Assembly (NCBI GenBank): GCA_905221605.1
Contig: CAJNDS010002654.1
Location: 266,501 to 328,084, forward strand
Reading direction: 5' to 3'
Source: Symbiodinium natans
Taxonomy: Eukaryota > Sar > Dinophyceae > Suessiales > Symbiodiniaceae
DNA: 61,584 nt
In this document: piece after piece, positions 36,210 through 47,799 of the stretch
Layout: each line of letters starts with the position of its first letter
How positions within the stretch are numbered: position 1 is the stretch's first letter
Position numbers and translations under genes: made by a program
The notes under the pieces: generated by a model
What the model saw: only the letters and a program-made list of their open reading frames with translations
What the model was told of the DNA's origin: nothing
Database searches by the model: none

Positions 36210-38344
36210 CCACGTATCAAGCCCGAGCTAAGAGCTCAGGGTCGGGCTCCCATGGTGTTGTCACGTGCCAGATCTGGGGGGTCCAGTGTCTCCTCCTGTG
36301 AGCTCTAATGCTGCAATCTGCAATTTTTTAAACCCCAAGCCCCTGAACCCCTCAACTCGAAGCACCTGCAGCCGAATCTGTGGCAGATGAAAACCTTGTC
36401 GAAATGTACCTTTCCGGCCCCACACCGAAAACTTTAGATCCTAAAGTGGGTTGGTACAAAGCTAAGGGCCCCTTGTCGGGGGTCCTTTTGATGAGGGTGG
36501 CTTTCTTGCGATAGGCACCTCTACAATCGCCATGTGCGCTAGGCCCAAGATGGGGAAAGTTCTCAAGGTGGGGAGTACCTCTTCTGTGCTCCAAAGCTCT
36601 CGACTCCTTCTTATTGGAGGAGCTCCCAGAAAGAAGCACCTCACTTTGTGAGGGCATTTTTCAGCTTCAGGGTTTAGGTGCTGTGCGACAAAGGCGACGG
36701 TGAAGGGTTGCATCTCTTGTGGGAAGCTGCCCGCTTGGGAGATGCAACATGCTGAAGCTGGCTTGCTACCAGTAGTGGTTCTGTTCTACTTGTCATTCGC
36801 ACATGCAGCCGCTAACATAGAGACACCAGGAACCGTCTCTCTCTCTCTGTCTCTCGCGTCCTTTGCTCACGTCTGTTACAGTTTGATACCCCTCGAGAGC
36901 TGGTGTCATCATTGCGCGAGGGGCGTTTGAGAGGCGTTTCCGCTGCGAAGCGCCGTTTTGGGGGGTTGGAGTCGTTTTCCCCGCATTTCGACTTCTAAGC
37001 TCCGGTGACTAGCCTATATTTCGCCAGCTCATGGGTTTCTGGAGACCGGCTTCTTGGGGGCCCCAGATGCCCGGCATCTGGGTGAGCGGTCGTTTAGTGC
37101 AGGGTATTCGGGATCTTTCGGCTATCCACTCCCGCAAACCTGAGTCCTGCACCTTGTCACGCCTCTTAGGATCCTCCCAGCGCTTGGGGTTCGACATCTC
37201 GATGAAGCGAGTGGGAGGTGCCCACCTTCGTCACGTTGCAGATCAAAAATGTCCTTTGCAGCAGTTTCCAAGGCATTCTGTCTGTCCTAAGCAACATTAA
37301 AGCCTTAAACCGCCTATTTTGTAAGCCCCGCTGATGCAGCCCGCAAGAGTACAAAACCCCTGCCATGTGACGTGCCATGGGCCTGCAGACATGACAAAAA
37401 GGGCGGGTAGGTTGGGCTGCAGAAGCCCCTCAACCCTAAATGGGTAGTTTCCGTATTTGGGGTCCCTTCTTTGGGTACCCATTGGAAGGCGGCAGCCCTT
37501 TTTTAAGGGATCCCAAACAGGACCCTATCTTCGGAAGCCCAAATCGGGTCGGGCTTAGGGACGGCTGGGACGGCCGGGGAGCCGCCGCAGGCGTCGCTAA
37601 TGCCTACCCCTTGTTGACGCCACGGTTGCATGACCTTGCGCTTCACCAGGCCACCGTGGGGTCAGGTGCATGTGCCATCATAGGCCATGGCTTTGTCCTC
37701 CTAGAGGGCTTTAAAGGCGAGAGTTGGGTACCGATTGCTACATGCTCTGCGAGGTGCTCTTGAGATTTGGGGGCTCTGGCATGTGGCTCCCTGAGCAGCC
37801 ACCACTCCTAAACTGTATCGAGCGTGCTTCCATGTGTGCCATGAGCTCCACGTCAGACGTTGCTTTGTGCGAGGGCTAGGGGTTCGTGAGGAGTTCTAAA
37901 GGTGTTTCCGGACATCTGCATCGTGAGCCTCCTTGCGCAGACATTGGCATCAGGCTTATCTTGTCCTCTGATGGCTAGGAGTTCGCGCGTCCACTTGGGC
38001 TTTCATGAAGCTCCACCTCCTCGGCAGGTAGGACACAGGCTGCAGGTTCGAACTCGTGAGGCCTTCTGCTTATGATTGCCCCACGAAGACGGTGACGGCC
38101 ATGCTGAAGAGGCCAACGGTGAACATCATGCCGCCCAACATTCAGATTCAAGCTAAATAAGCATTTTGTTCTGGCCCAGAAAGCCTTCGGCTACATGCTG
38201 AAGCCTTTGCACCCCGTCACGGTCTCGTGTTTCGACAGGTTTTGCTGTCACACAGGACCTTGAGGGACTTTTCCATGTCTTTAGATTCCGGTCTATCTGG
38301 CAGCGAGCTTTGTTATTTGTTGCTGAATTGTGAATGAACGAGGA
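36210..38344. other. No supported gene
   Basis: Mixed unique sequence. A stretch at 37440-37555 resembles the small TTTCCGAAA element family seen at 45.7, 50.1 and 57.0 kb, but is diverged. Confidence 0.3.
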
Positions 38345-38527
38345 ATGTCAGACTGGTTGCACAGCTTGGACGACAACCAATCGTTTGATGGATGCCGACA
38401 GTGCAAAGGCAACGTACACTTCAAGAGGTCACCAGGACATGGTGCCCTCTTGCAAACGCATGAGTCTGGCTTTCTTGGGCATGTTCTCATTGACCACCCG
38501 ATGTTCATGAACGTCCTGCACACGTGA
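38345..38527 (+). other. Small ORF, unknown
   Basis: Reads MSDWLHSLDDNQSFDGCRQC and later LLQTHESGFLGHVLIDHPMF. It is the only protein-like frame here. No family recognised; it might be a single exon. Confidence 0.25.
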
Positions 38528-39249
38528 GCCGCAACTGCCTAGCTTCTTGTGGCCGAGATCCAGTCATTCTCCTCGCCGTGCCAGGGCTTGGCTTGCTACG
38601 CACAGACCGAAGCATCGCCTGTCCCCGACCCTTAAAAATTCCAGGCCAGCACCAACATCCCCAGAGATGCCCAGACACATCCCAAGCGCATGCGGCTTGT
38701 AAAAGCCAAGGCTGAAAGGCAGCTCAGGAGCGACAGAAGCCAAGCCAAGCGCCTGCTTGCGTGGGGTGTTTCTAGGGCGCCATAAGCGTGTTCATGGGTT
38801 AATCCGAGTGCAGGCCGAGGACTAGGGCTGGACCTCCACCTCACGGCAGCGTGAGTCTCTGTGACATACTGGCCCTTTCTTCCGAAGTCTGACCTCTTCA
38901 GGGTCGCTTAACAGCCTGGCTCTGCCTTGCAGGCTGCAAAATACGCTCTTTGGTCCACCTGAACTTAGTGCCAGGCACACACAAGGCTGAGCTTTGGCAG
39001 AATTGCGAGCTTTGGCGAGAGGTGAACCTTGGAGTGACTCGTACTCCGTCTTCGTGACCCCGTCGGCGTGCACGTGGACCTTGTGCATCCTGGCCGTCCT
39101 GGTTTATCTTCCGGCCTCTCTGCGATAGTGAGGAGTGTCCGTCTCCATCCCCTCCAGGCCGTCAGGGGTCCCAGGGCCCTCAGGGCCTTCAGGATTCCTA
39201 GGGTTCCAGCGGTCCTCAGCGTCCAGGAGTTGCGTCTGTCCTGGGCAAG

Positions 39250-39400
39250 GTGCGAGCCGACGTCGGAGGGGATGGGGGCTTGCACAAGTTGAGCTCCCGC
39301 GTGGGCTGCCTCAGGAGCCTGCCGAGGCTTCTGTTGATCGTCGGCCTGCGCTTCGCAAGGTGGGGGTTTGAGGTGCAGCCACCTGGAAAACCTCCCCCCC
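39250..39400 (+). other. Exon-like island
   Basis: Reads ADVGGDGGLHKLSSRVGCLR and then LPRLLLIVGLRFARWGFEV. A hydrophobic segment is present. No family recognised. Confidence 0.25.
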
Positions 39401-39796
39401 CTGCAAGGCCAAGCACAAGAGTCACAAGAGTGGAGTGAGTAGAACGGGGGTGCCCGTTGTCCTCCACCAGTGTCGGTGCCGACATTTCATGCCCCGCCTT
39501 GTTCTGCGCCCCAACCACTCCCGCTGAGTCCATGCACAGCTGCCATCAGGTCTCGCAGAAGAGGTGCAAAGGCGAGCCTTCGCACCCTGCAACGCTGGGC
39601 GTAGGAATGCTTAGGACACCAACAAGGGGTGTAGCGGGATTTTGGGGCTGTTCTGGCATGCTGGGCCAGCTGGCGACCAGTTTGCGGTCTGAAGCATGGC
39701 AAAGCTCGACATGCCATCCCTGAGAGCCTGACGACCCAGTGAGACTCCCGGTGTAGTACCTGTGATGTCAGTACCCTTGTCAATCCTCAGAACTCC

Positions 39797-39845
39797 AAGA
39801 ACACCCCAAGAACACCCCAAGAACACCCCAAGAACCCCAAGAAGC
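39797..39845. repeat. AAGAACACCCC tandem repeat
   Basis: Four 11-bp units, the last shortened. Confidence 0.9.
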
Positions 39846-40629
39846 CGTAACATCTACAGCCCCAACGCTGCAGGCCTCTGCAAGGTGATGACTCGTGCCC
39901 TTCAGCTGCGGCCACCGCACGGGTGCCCTGTGTACAGGCGTGCGCACAGGCTCTCCATGCTCGGCAGAATCTCCGGAGGACCGGAACCCTTCTGAGGCGC
40001 AAATCCCCGCTGGGCCGCCCGCACCTGCGGCGGCACCTCAGGCTGTCCACGTTGAGGCTGAATGGTGGAGGCCAGGGCTGTGCAGGGCACATTGAGCCCT
40101 AGGCCTCAGGCCCTGCGGGTTCAGCATACGTCCTTGGACGTAAGGAAGCCCCAGAAGCGAGAGTTGGAGGAGTTGATTCGTTGATCTCAAGCCGATGAGG
40201 CCGACTCGGCCGAGTTGGCCATGAGGCTCAACTGCGGTTCGAGCTCCCCAAAGCCTTCTCACTGCCTCTCTCGCACCCTGAGCCGCAACAGTGGTGAGGT
40301 CCATGGCTTGAGCCGAGAGCTTCTTCCAGCGGGTTGCAATGGATGCGCATCGACATCCCCCTGCTTCCTGGACTGAGCCCCCATCTTACATCTCCCCGCG
40401 CTGATCTCCCCCATCCTTCCCCGCCCTTTCTCTGCTTCGCCGCCCCGAAGTGGAACCCCTACGTAGGTCACCGGCTGCACTCTGAAACCGACGCCCAGCC
40501 TTCCCTGAACCCCAAACCCTAGTGTGCTTGGAGGCCGGTGGAATCGTCCCCTGATGTGCTGAGCTTGGCACCCCCTATAGCTCCTCCATCGGTCGCGGCA
40601 CCCATGTAGGGTGCACAGTTTCTCAAAGA

Positions 40630-40770
40630 AAGCACCAAAGATGGGTAGGAAGCAAGGGCCAATGCAACGGAGGGATGGGCCTCTTAAAACTCCCGTAGCG
40701 AAGGCACTCCTTGAGTTCCTCGGCGAGGGGCAGAGAATCATATGGGTTATAGGCTGTAGGGGCTGGAGGG
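40630..40770 (+). other. Exon-like island
   Basis: Reads KKAPKMGRKQGPMQRRDGPL and then TPVAKALLEFLGEGQRIIW. Basic N-terminal part, then a helix. No family recognised. Confidence 0.25.
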
Positions 40771-40959
40771 CTTTTAGGCTTAGGTGGGGGGTAACGAGTT
40801 CACGAGCTTCACCGACTTCGGCCTTCACGTTGCGCGATCTCGAGTTAAGGCCGATTTTTTCGGGGGCATTTCTTGCACCGCCCTGTTCCCTAGCAGCCCT
40901 CGCACCCGCGCTCCCGCGCGCAATGTCGGGGCTGCCGCGGCACCGATGCCTTGGCCCTT

Positions 40960-42290
40960 GAACCCAAGCTGCCAGAAGCGGTCTAATGGCCTTCGAAGGT
41001 GCCGAAGGAGCCGAGGGCCAACTCCAGCCTTGCGGCGCACGAGGCGAGGTCCCCGTTTCCTTGGTGTGGGAGGAATCTGTTTCGGATGTCGTGGGGTGTG
41101 GGGCGACTTTAGGAGGGGCTCAGTAAGGGGCTCTGAAAGGTGCGGCGCCGGGGCTCAGGGCTCGAAGGCCCTCTTCTCTTGCACGCTGCACCGTTCCCCT
41201 GGGTGTTTCTTGAACTCGGACACCCTTTGAAGGCGATGCTGAGATCAAACAGTCACAGAGCATGGCGTCGTAACGTTGTAGCCAGCCGCTGGCCTGTGCG
41301 TCCACTGTGCCGCGTCCAAGGGGGCATGAGGCAGCATTGAGGCGGCATAGGCATGGGCCACAGCATTGTCGTGGTGGTGCAGTTATTGGTTGTGTTCGAG
41401 AACATCTGCTGCGTTTCAAAGCTTCCCTGCATACCACCGGATGTTCATCAGTGTCCAGCTCCAGGGCACCCCGAAGTACACAACCCAAAGGCACAGACGC
41501 TCCGTGAGCTGTTCCAGGATCACCGCAAGCTTGCTGTTCATTGCACTCCCGCTCTCCAAAGCATTTAGGTTCCACTCTGGTGCGCACCAGCTGCCCCAGC
41601 TATCGCGGTCAGCCAAGGGAGCTTCCTGAGCGTGTCCCCTCTGGGAGCAGAACTTCGGCACGGCGGAGTCCCGTCCTCGCTCTGAGGTTGCGTCTCGGCC
41701 TTCTTTCAGACCTGGAGTAGCTCCCAGAATGGAAGATCTCCTAGCTCCCAAGCCCGCCAAGGGGTGGTGGCCAGGCGTGCGTCGTAACCTGCTCGCGTCT
41801 AGCGGGCTAGATGGCCTTGGTGTTTTCAGAAAGGGGCTTCGGCGAAACAGCAAGGCTATAGGGGGCGGGGTGGACAAAACAGAGGCTTCGCCCTCCTGAA
41901 CCTTTATCCTAGGTACCCTTAAAGGGGAACAGAGGGTCTGTATCCTCAAGGGTCCCCCTAATCCATCCCCTACTTTAGCGTCGCCCGAAGCACAGATTGA
42001 ACAGACGGAGCTCGGACTCAGCGCAGATCAGAGCTTCCTTTGTGGCCTTGGCGCTGCCTGGGACCAGTCCCCTTCTTAGTTTGACAAACCTAACGCCGGG
42101 TCGTTGCGCTACGGGCATGTGAAGCCCTGTAGACAAGGCAGGCCCATAGCAGCTGAAGCGCTGAGTGCCCAACAACTTTTTGGGGGTGTCCTCTAGGGGG
42201 GGGCCGGTGCAGAAGCTGGGCGGCCCAGCATCCCGGCAAAAGCGTAAGGACCTTGCAGGCATCGGCTCCCAAAGAAATGCCCTAGCTTCC
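40960..42290. other. No supported gene
   Basis: GC-rich unique sequence with overlapping open frames on both strands. I see no domain or consistent splice pattern. Confidence 0.3.
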
Positions 42291-42486
42291 CTAAACCCTG
42301 AACCCTAAACCCTCAATGCCCTCGAGAGCACCCCCTCAATTCTTTCCCTCGCCGGGAACCGCGCACTGGCGGCTCCATCGAGCAGCTTCCTGACAGCACT
42401 TGGGGGGCATGTCAAGTTGGGATGTTTGGGCATCTGAGCTGCTTGGGGCTTAGGGTTTGGGGTTTGGTGTTTAGCGTTTAGGGCCG
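42290..42486. repeat. Two short heptamer tracts in opposite orientation
   Basis: CCCTAAA at 42290-42321 and TTTAGGG-like at 42448-42486, about 130 bp apart. Confidence 0.7.
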
Positions 42487-43126
42487 TCGGACTTGAAGTG
42501 CAGGCTCAGGGGAAGATTGGGTTCGGGCTGTTCGGGTTCCCAGAGCCGCGAAACCCTCTATGGCGAAATTCTGGTTTCTTCTTGGCTACCCTAAATGCGA
42601 GGGGCCGCCTTATGATAAGGACCCCCAAAAAGGAACCCTAATCTAGAGAAATCACCATCTAAGTCTGTTGTTCCTCGAAGGCTGAGAGGTCGTGGAAAGT
42701 CGGGTTGTTCACGGGGTGGGGTTCGACGCATCGGGATGCCTGCATCAACTCAACTTGTTCTCTTAGGTTACTGGCCCGGAAACCCAAATCCCCAACCCCT
42801 TCCTTACGCCTAGGGTTGGAGGCCGGGCGAAGATCCGAGGGTAGTTTCATGGGCCCTTAATATGGTCCCTAATCTCCCTTAACTTGTATAGGGTAGAAAA
42901 GGGCTATAGAAAGGGGTATCCGATTAAGGCCCCATACTCAGGGACCATGTAACTACCCTTAAGAGAAGATGAAACAGCACAAGGCTTCCGAGACCCTAAA
43001 CCCTAAACACGTTGCCGTCGAAAGCTCCAGGTGAGAACGCTGCGCGGCAGCCGCCTGGAATCCTCCCGCTCTTTTCATAGCTGGAGGAAGGCAGCTCGGA
43101 GCGCTGAATCTGAAGGGAAAATAACG

Positions 43127-43197
43127 GTTTAGGGTCTAGGCTGCTTAGGGTTTAGGGTTTAGGGTTTAGGGTTTGGGGTTTAGGGTTTAAGGCAAGT
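43127..43197. repeat. TTTAGGG tract
   Basis: About eight units with TTTGGGG variants. Confidence 0.85.
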
Positions 43198-43536
43198 TAA
43201 GGTGTAGAGTGGAACTGCAAGTACAAGGGTCCCAATACTACGCTGCATGAGCGGCGTAAGCATGAAAGCGGTAGAGTCACCACGCTTCTTTGGTGGATGG
43301 AGGTTGACACTTGTCATCAGGGTCAAGTTTAGCTGGGGGTTTGTTTCGGGTCCGTGGTGTTAATACTGTCAGTGTCCGAACAGCTGTTCTTGCTTCGTTT
43401 CACATGTTGGTGTTGGGTTTAGGGTCATGTAGCATCTTCAACGGAAGGACGAACACTCTACGCGACTGCAAGTTTCTGCCAGTGAAGAGCTCCGTAGGGT
43501 TTAGAGCTCAGGGTTTGGTCGTTGAACCTTGGAAGC

Positions 43537-43622
43537 AACCCTAAACCCTAAATCCCTAAACCCCTCAACCCCTAAACCCCTAAACCCCTAAACCCTAAAC
43601 CCTAAACCCTAAACCCCTAAGC
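43537..43622. repeat. CCCTAAA/CCCCTAAA tract
   Basis: Starts with octamer CCCCTAAA units and ends with pure heptamers. Confidence 0.9.
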
Positions 43623-43711
43623 CTGTTGTAAGAGCTCGCCTCGGTGGGCCTGACGCAGCCACACCCGGAAAATAGGAGGAGGAATGGAAGAGGTGCCTAG
43701 TCAAGGAAGCG

Positions 43712-44225
<514 letters not shown>

Positions 44226-44445
44226 TTTGCTTCAGAACCCCAACAAAAAAAGCAACGATACTAAATCCCTATATTGCCCTTCTGAGGAAGACTATTTTTT
44301 GATCCTCTGTTTTTTTTGGGGGGGGTTCTTCAGCAACGAGTAGGCTACGAAGAGGCTGGCCCGGGGGGTAGTCTGACATCCTCTAAAGCCCTTTTGCCCT
44401 GTGGAGCCCCTTGCCGAACTAGAGTTACCCTATGTGCTTCTATTT

Positions 44446-44533
44446 GGGATGTTGCCCCTCATACTAGCAGTCCTTAATAGGGATGATAGTGATAGGGCCT
44501 ATTAAGGACGCTTTGTATGAGGGGGAACATCCC
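44446..44533. repeat. 88-bp palindromic element
   Basis: Left arm GGGATGTTGCCCCTCATAC and AGTCCTTAATAGG; right arm CCTATTAAGGAC and GTATGAGGGGGAACATCCC. The loop is short. It looks like a small foldback or MITE-like insertion. Confidence 0.8.
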
Positions 44534-44830
44534 AAGTTTCTATAGTTAAAGTTACGCACGAGCCTCCAGTAATCCCGCCTGTGAGGATACTGTATGCTGG
44601 CTGGCCATCTCGCCCACTCCTCTGTGACATGAGGACGCACTCATTGAAGCTCATGTTTGTCCTTTTGGGGATTGGCTACATCATGGATCTCCATTCTGGT
44701 ACATTCCTTAGCTGGGCTGCCAGAAAGGGCCCGTAGGTTGAAGCAACCCCCATGTCAAGAGGCTGAACCTCTACCCCCTCCTAACCCCATAACCCCATAA
44801 CCTCAACCTCATAGCCCCTCAGTCCTAGAC

Positions 44831-44902
44831 CCCTTAAACCCTAACCCTAAACCCTAAACCCTAAACCCTAAACCCTAAACCCTAAACCCTAAACCCTAAA
44901 CT
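44831..44902. repeat. CCCTAAA tract
   Basis: Ten units, nearly pure, after a degenerate CCCCATAA lead-in. Confidence 0.9.
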
Positions 44903-44934
44903 AGGAGCCATGAGTTCGGGATGCCCAGAGAGCC

Positions 44935-45008
44935 CAGTACCCTCGCATCATCAAGGAATGTACCTTAAACTACGCATCGAGATCAATTAGGCTTAATGAA
45001 GGAGCATT
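44935..45008 (+). other. Exon-like island
   Basis: Reads QYPRIIKECTLNYASRSIRL and then NEGALGC between two heptamer tracts of opposite orientation. No family recognised. Confidence 0.3.
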
Positions 45009-45011
45009 GGG

Positions 45012-45096
45012 GTGTAGGGTTTAGGGTTTAGGGTTTAGGATTTAGGGTTTAGGGTTTGGGGTTTAGGGTTTAGGGTTTGGGGTTTAGGGGTTGGGG
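45012..45096. repeat. TTTAGGG tract
   Basis: About twelve units with TTTGGGG variants. It faces the CCCTAAA tract at 44831 across an exon-like island. Confidence 0.9.
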
Positions 45097-45129
45097 CTTT
45101 CTGCGTGTCGGGTTTGGTGGCACATGCCA

Positions 45130-45234
45130 GGACGCCGAGCCTGGTGGGCCCTCCGCAGTGAACTAGGAGACACCCGCCTCACCAATTTAGCCTCGGCACG
45201 TGCGCGTGAAATTGCTGGGGAGATTCTGGGCACC
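45130..45234 (+). CDS. Putative TPR exon (kinesin-light-chain type)
   Basis: Reads RRAWWALRSELGDTRLTNLA and then SARAREIAGEILGT. The run R-x-LGDT-x-LTNLAS fits the inter-helix signature of kinesin-light-chain/NPHP3-like TPR units (LG-x-x-H-x-x-TL-x-S). Bounded by heptamer tracts on both sides. Related exons may be at 45511 and 47402. The assignment rests on a short motif and could be chance. Confidence 0.4.
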
Positions 45235-45305
45235 CTAAACCCTAAACCCCAAACCCCAAACCCCAAACCCTAAACCCTAAACCCTAAACCCTAAACCCTA
45301 AACCG
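45231..45305. repeat. CCCTAAA tract
   Basis: Eleven units, with three CCCCAAA in a row. Confidence 0.9.
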
Positions 45306-45312
45306 GAAAACC

Positions 45313-45386
45313 CGAAGGGTGAGTTCCAGCTCGACCCTGAGACCCCCACATCAACTTGCTCCGAAACCCTCAACCGCCTGACTCTC
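45313..45386 (+). other. Exon-like island
   Basis: Reads EFQLDPETPTSTCSETLNRL and then TLMR, squeezed between a CCCTAAA and a TTTAGGG tract. Confidence 0.3.
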
Positions 45387-45388
45387 AT

Positions 45389-45504
45389 GCGGGTTTGGGG
45401 TTTGGGGTTTAGGGTTTGGGGTTCGGGTTTGGGGTTTAGGGTTTGAGGTTTAGGGTTTGGGGTTTAGGGTTTAGGGTTTGGGGTTCGGGGTTTAGGGTTT
45501 GGGG
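45389..45504. repeat. TTTAGGG/TTTGGGG tract
   Basis: About sixteen units, roughly half of them TTTGGGG or TTCGGGG variants. Confidence 0.9.
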
Positions 45505-45510
45505 GGGTCG

Positions 45511-45588
45511 CGGGTCCTAGCACGGAAGGAAGTTCTGGAAGCCAGGGGGTCGGCTAATCACCGTGATACACTTCAAAGGGTTGAGCGT
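45511..45588 (+). CDS. Putative TPR exon
   Basis: Reads RVLARKEVLEARGSANHRDT and then LQRVE. The pattern VLEAR...NHRDTLQ resembles the kinesin-light-chain repeat (ALEARERVLG..HPDTL). It lies between two TTTAGGG tracts on the same strand as the exon at 45130. Confidence 0.4.
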
Positions 45589-45643
45589 TAGGGTTTAGGG
45601 TTTAGGGTTTAGGGTTTAGGGTTTAGGGTTTAGGGTTTAGGGT
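45588..45643. repeat. TTTAGGG tract
   Basis: Eight pure units. Confidence 0.92.
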
Positions 45644-45709
45644 CGTTGGGGGTCGTGGTTTTGGGGTTCAGGTTTTGTAGGGCAGAGACTCTGATATTGG
45701 AATTTAGGA

Positions 45710-45797
45710 GAATAGGGTCCCCGAATATCGAAACCCCAATAGTAGGATCCCCTTATAATTAGGGCCCCAATAAGGTATCCCTACTTTCGGAAACCCC
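45710..45797 (-). repeat. Small TTTCCGAAA inverted-repeat element, copy 1
   Basis: In reverse orientation it reads GGGGGTTTCCGAAAG, then TACCTTATTGGGGCCC, ATAAGGGGATCCTA and ends in a TTTCG-containing arm. Copies 2 and 3 at 50095 and 57016 share this order. It is a MITE-like family of ~90-110 bp without coding capacity. Confidence 0.7.
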
Positions 45798-46096
45798 CAT
45801 ATCCCTTGAAGAATAGTGCTGAAATCGTAATGAGGACCTCAGTTGGATATTGGAGTCTCTCAAACTCTAAACCTTCAACTTTCAATCCTAAACCCTTGGC
45901 CCTAAACCCTAAACCATCAACACACCCAATTCCCCAATCCCAGGACCTTCGAACCTGATGAAGTAGGAATAGAAGTAATTGCAAAAGAATCGAATACATA
46001 GCAGTACTAGTAAAAGAAGTAGCTGTAATCATTAAGATAGTCATAGCAACAGTAGGGTTGGGGGGCTCAGGTTTTCGAGAACAGGGACACATCTCC

Positions 46097-46350
46097 CTAA
46101 ACCCTAAACTCTGCACCCTAAACCCTTCGGACCCCAAACCCTAAACCCTAACCCCAAACCCTAAACCTTAAACCCAAAACCCAAAACCCCAAACCTAAAC
46201 CCTAAACCCTAAACCCTAAACCCTAAACCCTAAACCCTAAACCCCAAACCCCAAACCCTAAACCCTAAACCCTAAACCCTAAACCCTAAACCCTAAACCC
46301 TAAACCCTAAACCCTAAACCCTAAACCCTAAACTCTAAACCCTAAACCCT
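46097..46350. repeat. Long CCCTAAA tract
   Basis: About 34 units. A run of CCCAAAA/CCCCAAA variants near 46160-46190 separates purer blocks. Confidence 0.95.
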
Positions 46351-46424
46351 TCGGACCCCAAGCTGCCCTTGTAAGGGTTATCAGGTTTCGGGCTCATGGT
46401 GTGAAGCAGAACTACTATTTGCTT

Positions 46425-46590
46425 AAATCCCCCCCCAAAAAAACAAAAAACAATCCCATATTACGCTTATAAGGAAGAATTGTTTGTGTTTTTTGAGGGG
46501 TCCTTGAGCAATGGGTAGAGAAGGAAGCACCTTGCATTCTTTGCAGCCATTGCGCGTCAAAGTGGCGGCCCGGGGGGCAGAACTGAGGCC
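46425..46590. repeat. Segment related to 44230-44370
   Basis: Both copies have an A/C-rich start, CCCTATATTG/CCCATATTACG, GAGGAAGA, a T-rich run, GGGGTTC/GGGGTCC, AGCAA-GAGTAG and later GGCCCGGGGGG. An old dispersed duplicate. Confidence 0.5.
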
Positions 46591-46608
46591 ATCGCTGACT
46601 CGGAAAAG

Positions 46609-46673
46609 GGGTCAGGGTTTGGGGTATAGGGTTTGGGGTTTGGGGTTTAGGGTTTAAGGTTTAGGGTTTAGGG
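46609..46673. repeat. TTTAGGG tract
   Basis: Nine units with TTTGGGG and TATAGGG variants. Confidence 0.88.
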
Positions 46674-46770
46674 CATTCTACGATTTGCGATTTGGAGTTC
46701 GCGATCACATTCGCGGTTAGGCGGAAGCTATCGGGCCAATCTGCTAGTTTTTGAGGCCCAAAATTTGTTC

Positions 46771-46880
46771 CCTAAACCCTAAACCCTAAACCCTAAACCC
46801 TAAACCCTAAACCCTAAACCCTACACCCTAAACCCTAAACCCCAAAACCCTAAACCCTAAACCCGAAACCTAAACCTTAC
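46771..46880. repeat. CCCTAAA tract
   Basis: Fifteen units; degenerates to CCTTACA at the right end, next to a TTGCAG acceptor-like site. Confidence 0.92.
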
Positions 46881-46940
46881 ACCTTACACAGTGAAACTCT
46901 TTCACCTTCTTGCAGTCGAGGCCTGGGTCACTTGGTGCAC

Positions 46941-46977
46941 AAAGGTTTAGGGTTTAAGGTTTAGGGTTTAGGGTTTA
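46941..46977. repeat. TTTAGGG tract
   Basis: Five units. The piece between it and the previous tract (46912-46942) has TTGCAG on its left and GTTTAGG on its right, like a 30-nt exon with a donor formed by the repeat. Confidence 0.8.
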
Positions 46978-47221
46978 CCGAAGGGATTGATGGATCGGGC
47001 TCATGGACGACAAGTGTCACGCAGCTCTACAACACGAGCGTCTTGAGTGGCTGCGTGGAGATCTCCAAATTTTGGTTCAGACATCCGGGTTGCAAAGGAT
47101 TCCATACAAGGAGATGTGCAGATGCACTCCAGCTGCACCATCGACTCGCCATAGACCCCATAAGGTCCAAGTCTTTACTCCCCTTGACCTTCCACAGCTG
47201 CAGACTGTGAGAGATGCGTCC

Positions 47222-47387
47222 CCAAACCCTAAACCTCAACTCTAAGCCCTAATTAAACCCTAAACCCTAAACCCTAACCCTAAACCCTAAACCCTAAACC
47301 CTAAACCCTAAACCCTAAACCCTAAACCCTAAACCCTAAACCCTAAACCCTAAACCCTAAACCCTAAACCCTAAACCCTAAACCCTG
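47222..47387. repeat. CCCTAAA tract
   Basis: About 22 units, pure over the last 110 bp. Confidence 0.95.
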
Positions 47388-47401
47388 TACTGCTCCGAGA
47401 G

Positions 47402-47467
47402 GCCATGCGAGCTGCCGCCCGTGCGTGGGCCGCGACGCTTGGCAGACACTCTCACAGCCACACCGAT
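47402..47467 (+). CDS. Putative TPR exon
   Basis: Continues LLRE and reads AMRAAARAWAATLGRHSHSH and then TD. LLREAMRA...ATLG.HSHSHT strongly resembles kinesin-light-chain/NPHP3 TPR units (LLREALEARRATLGDRHPHT). Flanked by AG|G on the left and a GC dinucleotide on the right, the splice pattern seen in the UPRT gene. Confidence 0.45.
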
Positions 47468-47538
47468 GCGGGTTTAGGGGGTTTAGGGTTTAGGGTTTAG
47501 GGTTTAGGGTTTAGGGTTTAGGGTTTGGGGTTTAGGGT
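47468..47538. repeat. TTTAGGG tract
   Basis: Nine units, starting directly after the TPR-like exon. Confidence 0.9.
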
Positions 47539-47799
47539 GTCTCAATGAGTGGGCGCGCTGGTGCTGAAAGCACCGGGGCGCGCGCCCCGATTTGCATAAG
47601 CCCACCCCCGCTGGCGCTCCACCCTCGCCTTAACCTCTACGGGTTTAGGGTTCTTTTGAACTCTGATCGTGCTGTTGCTATTATTCTCTTGTCTATTGGT
47701 TGGGTTTAGAAATTCGGCATTGATGCAGATCACCTACCCTGAAGCTCGCAGCCCCTAGGCATTGCAAGGGAGATGTCTATCAGTCGAGGGCTGCTGGGA

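Noticed and set aside
39060-39240. Collagen-like GPSGPSG frame
   Set aside because: Only three short Gly-x-x units, caused by a local GGGCCCTCAGG repeat.
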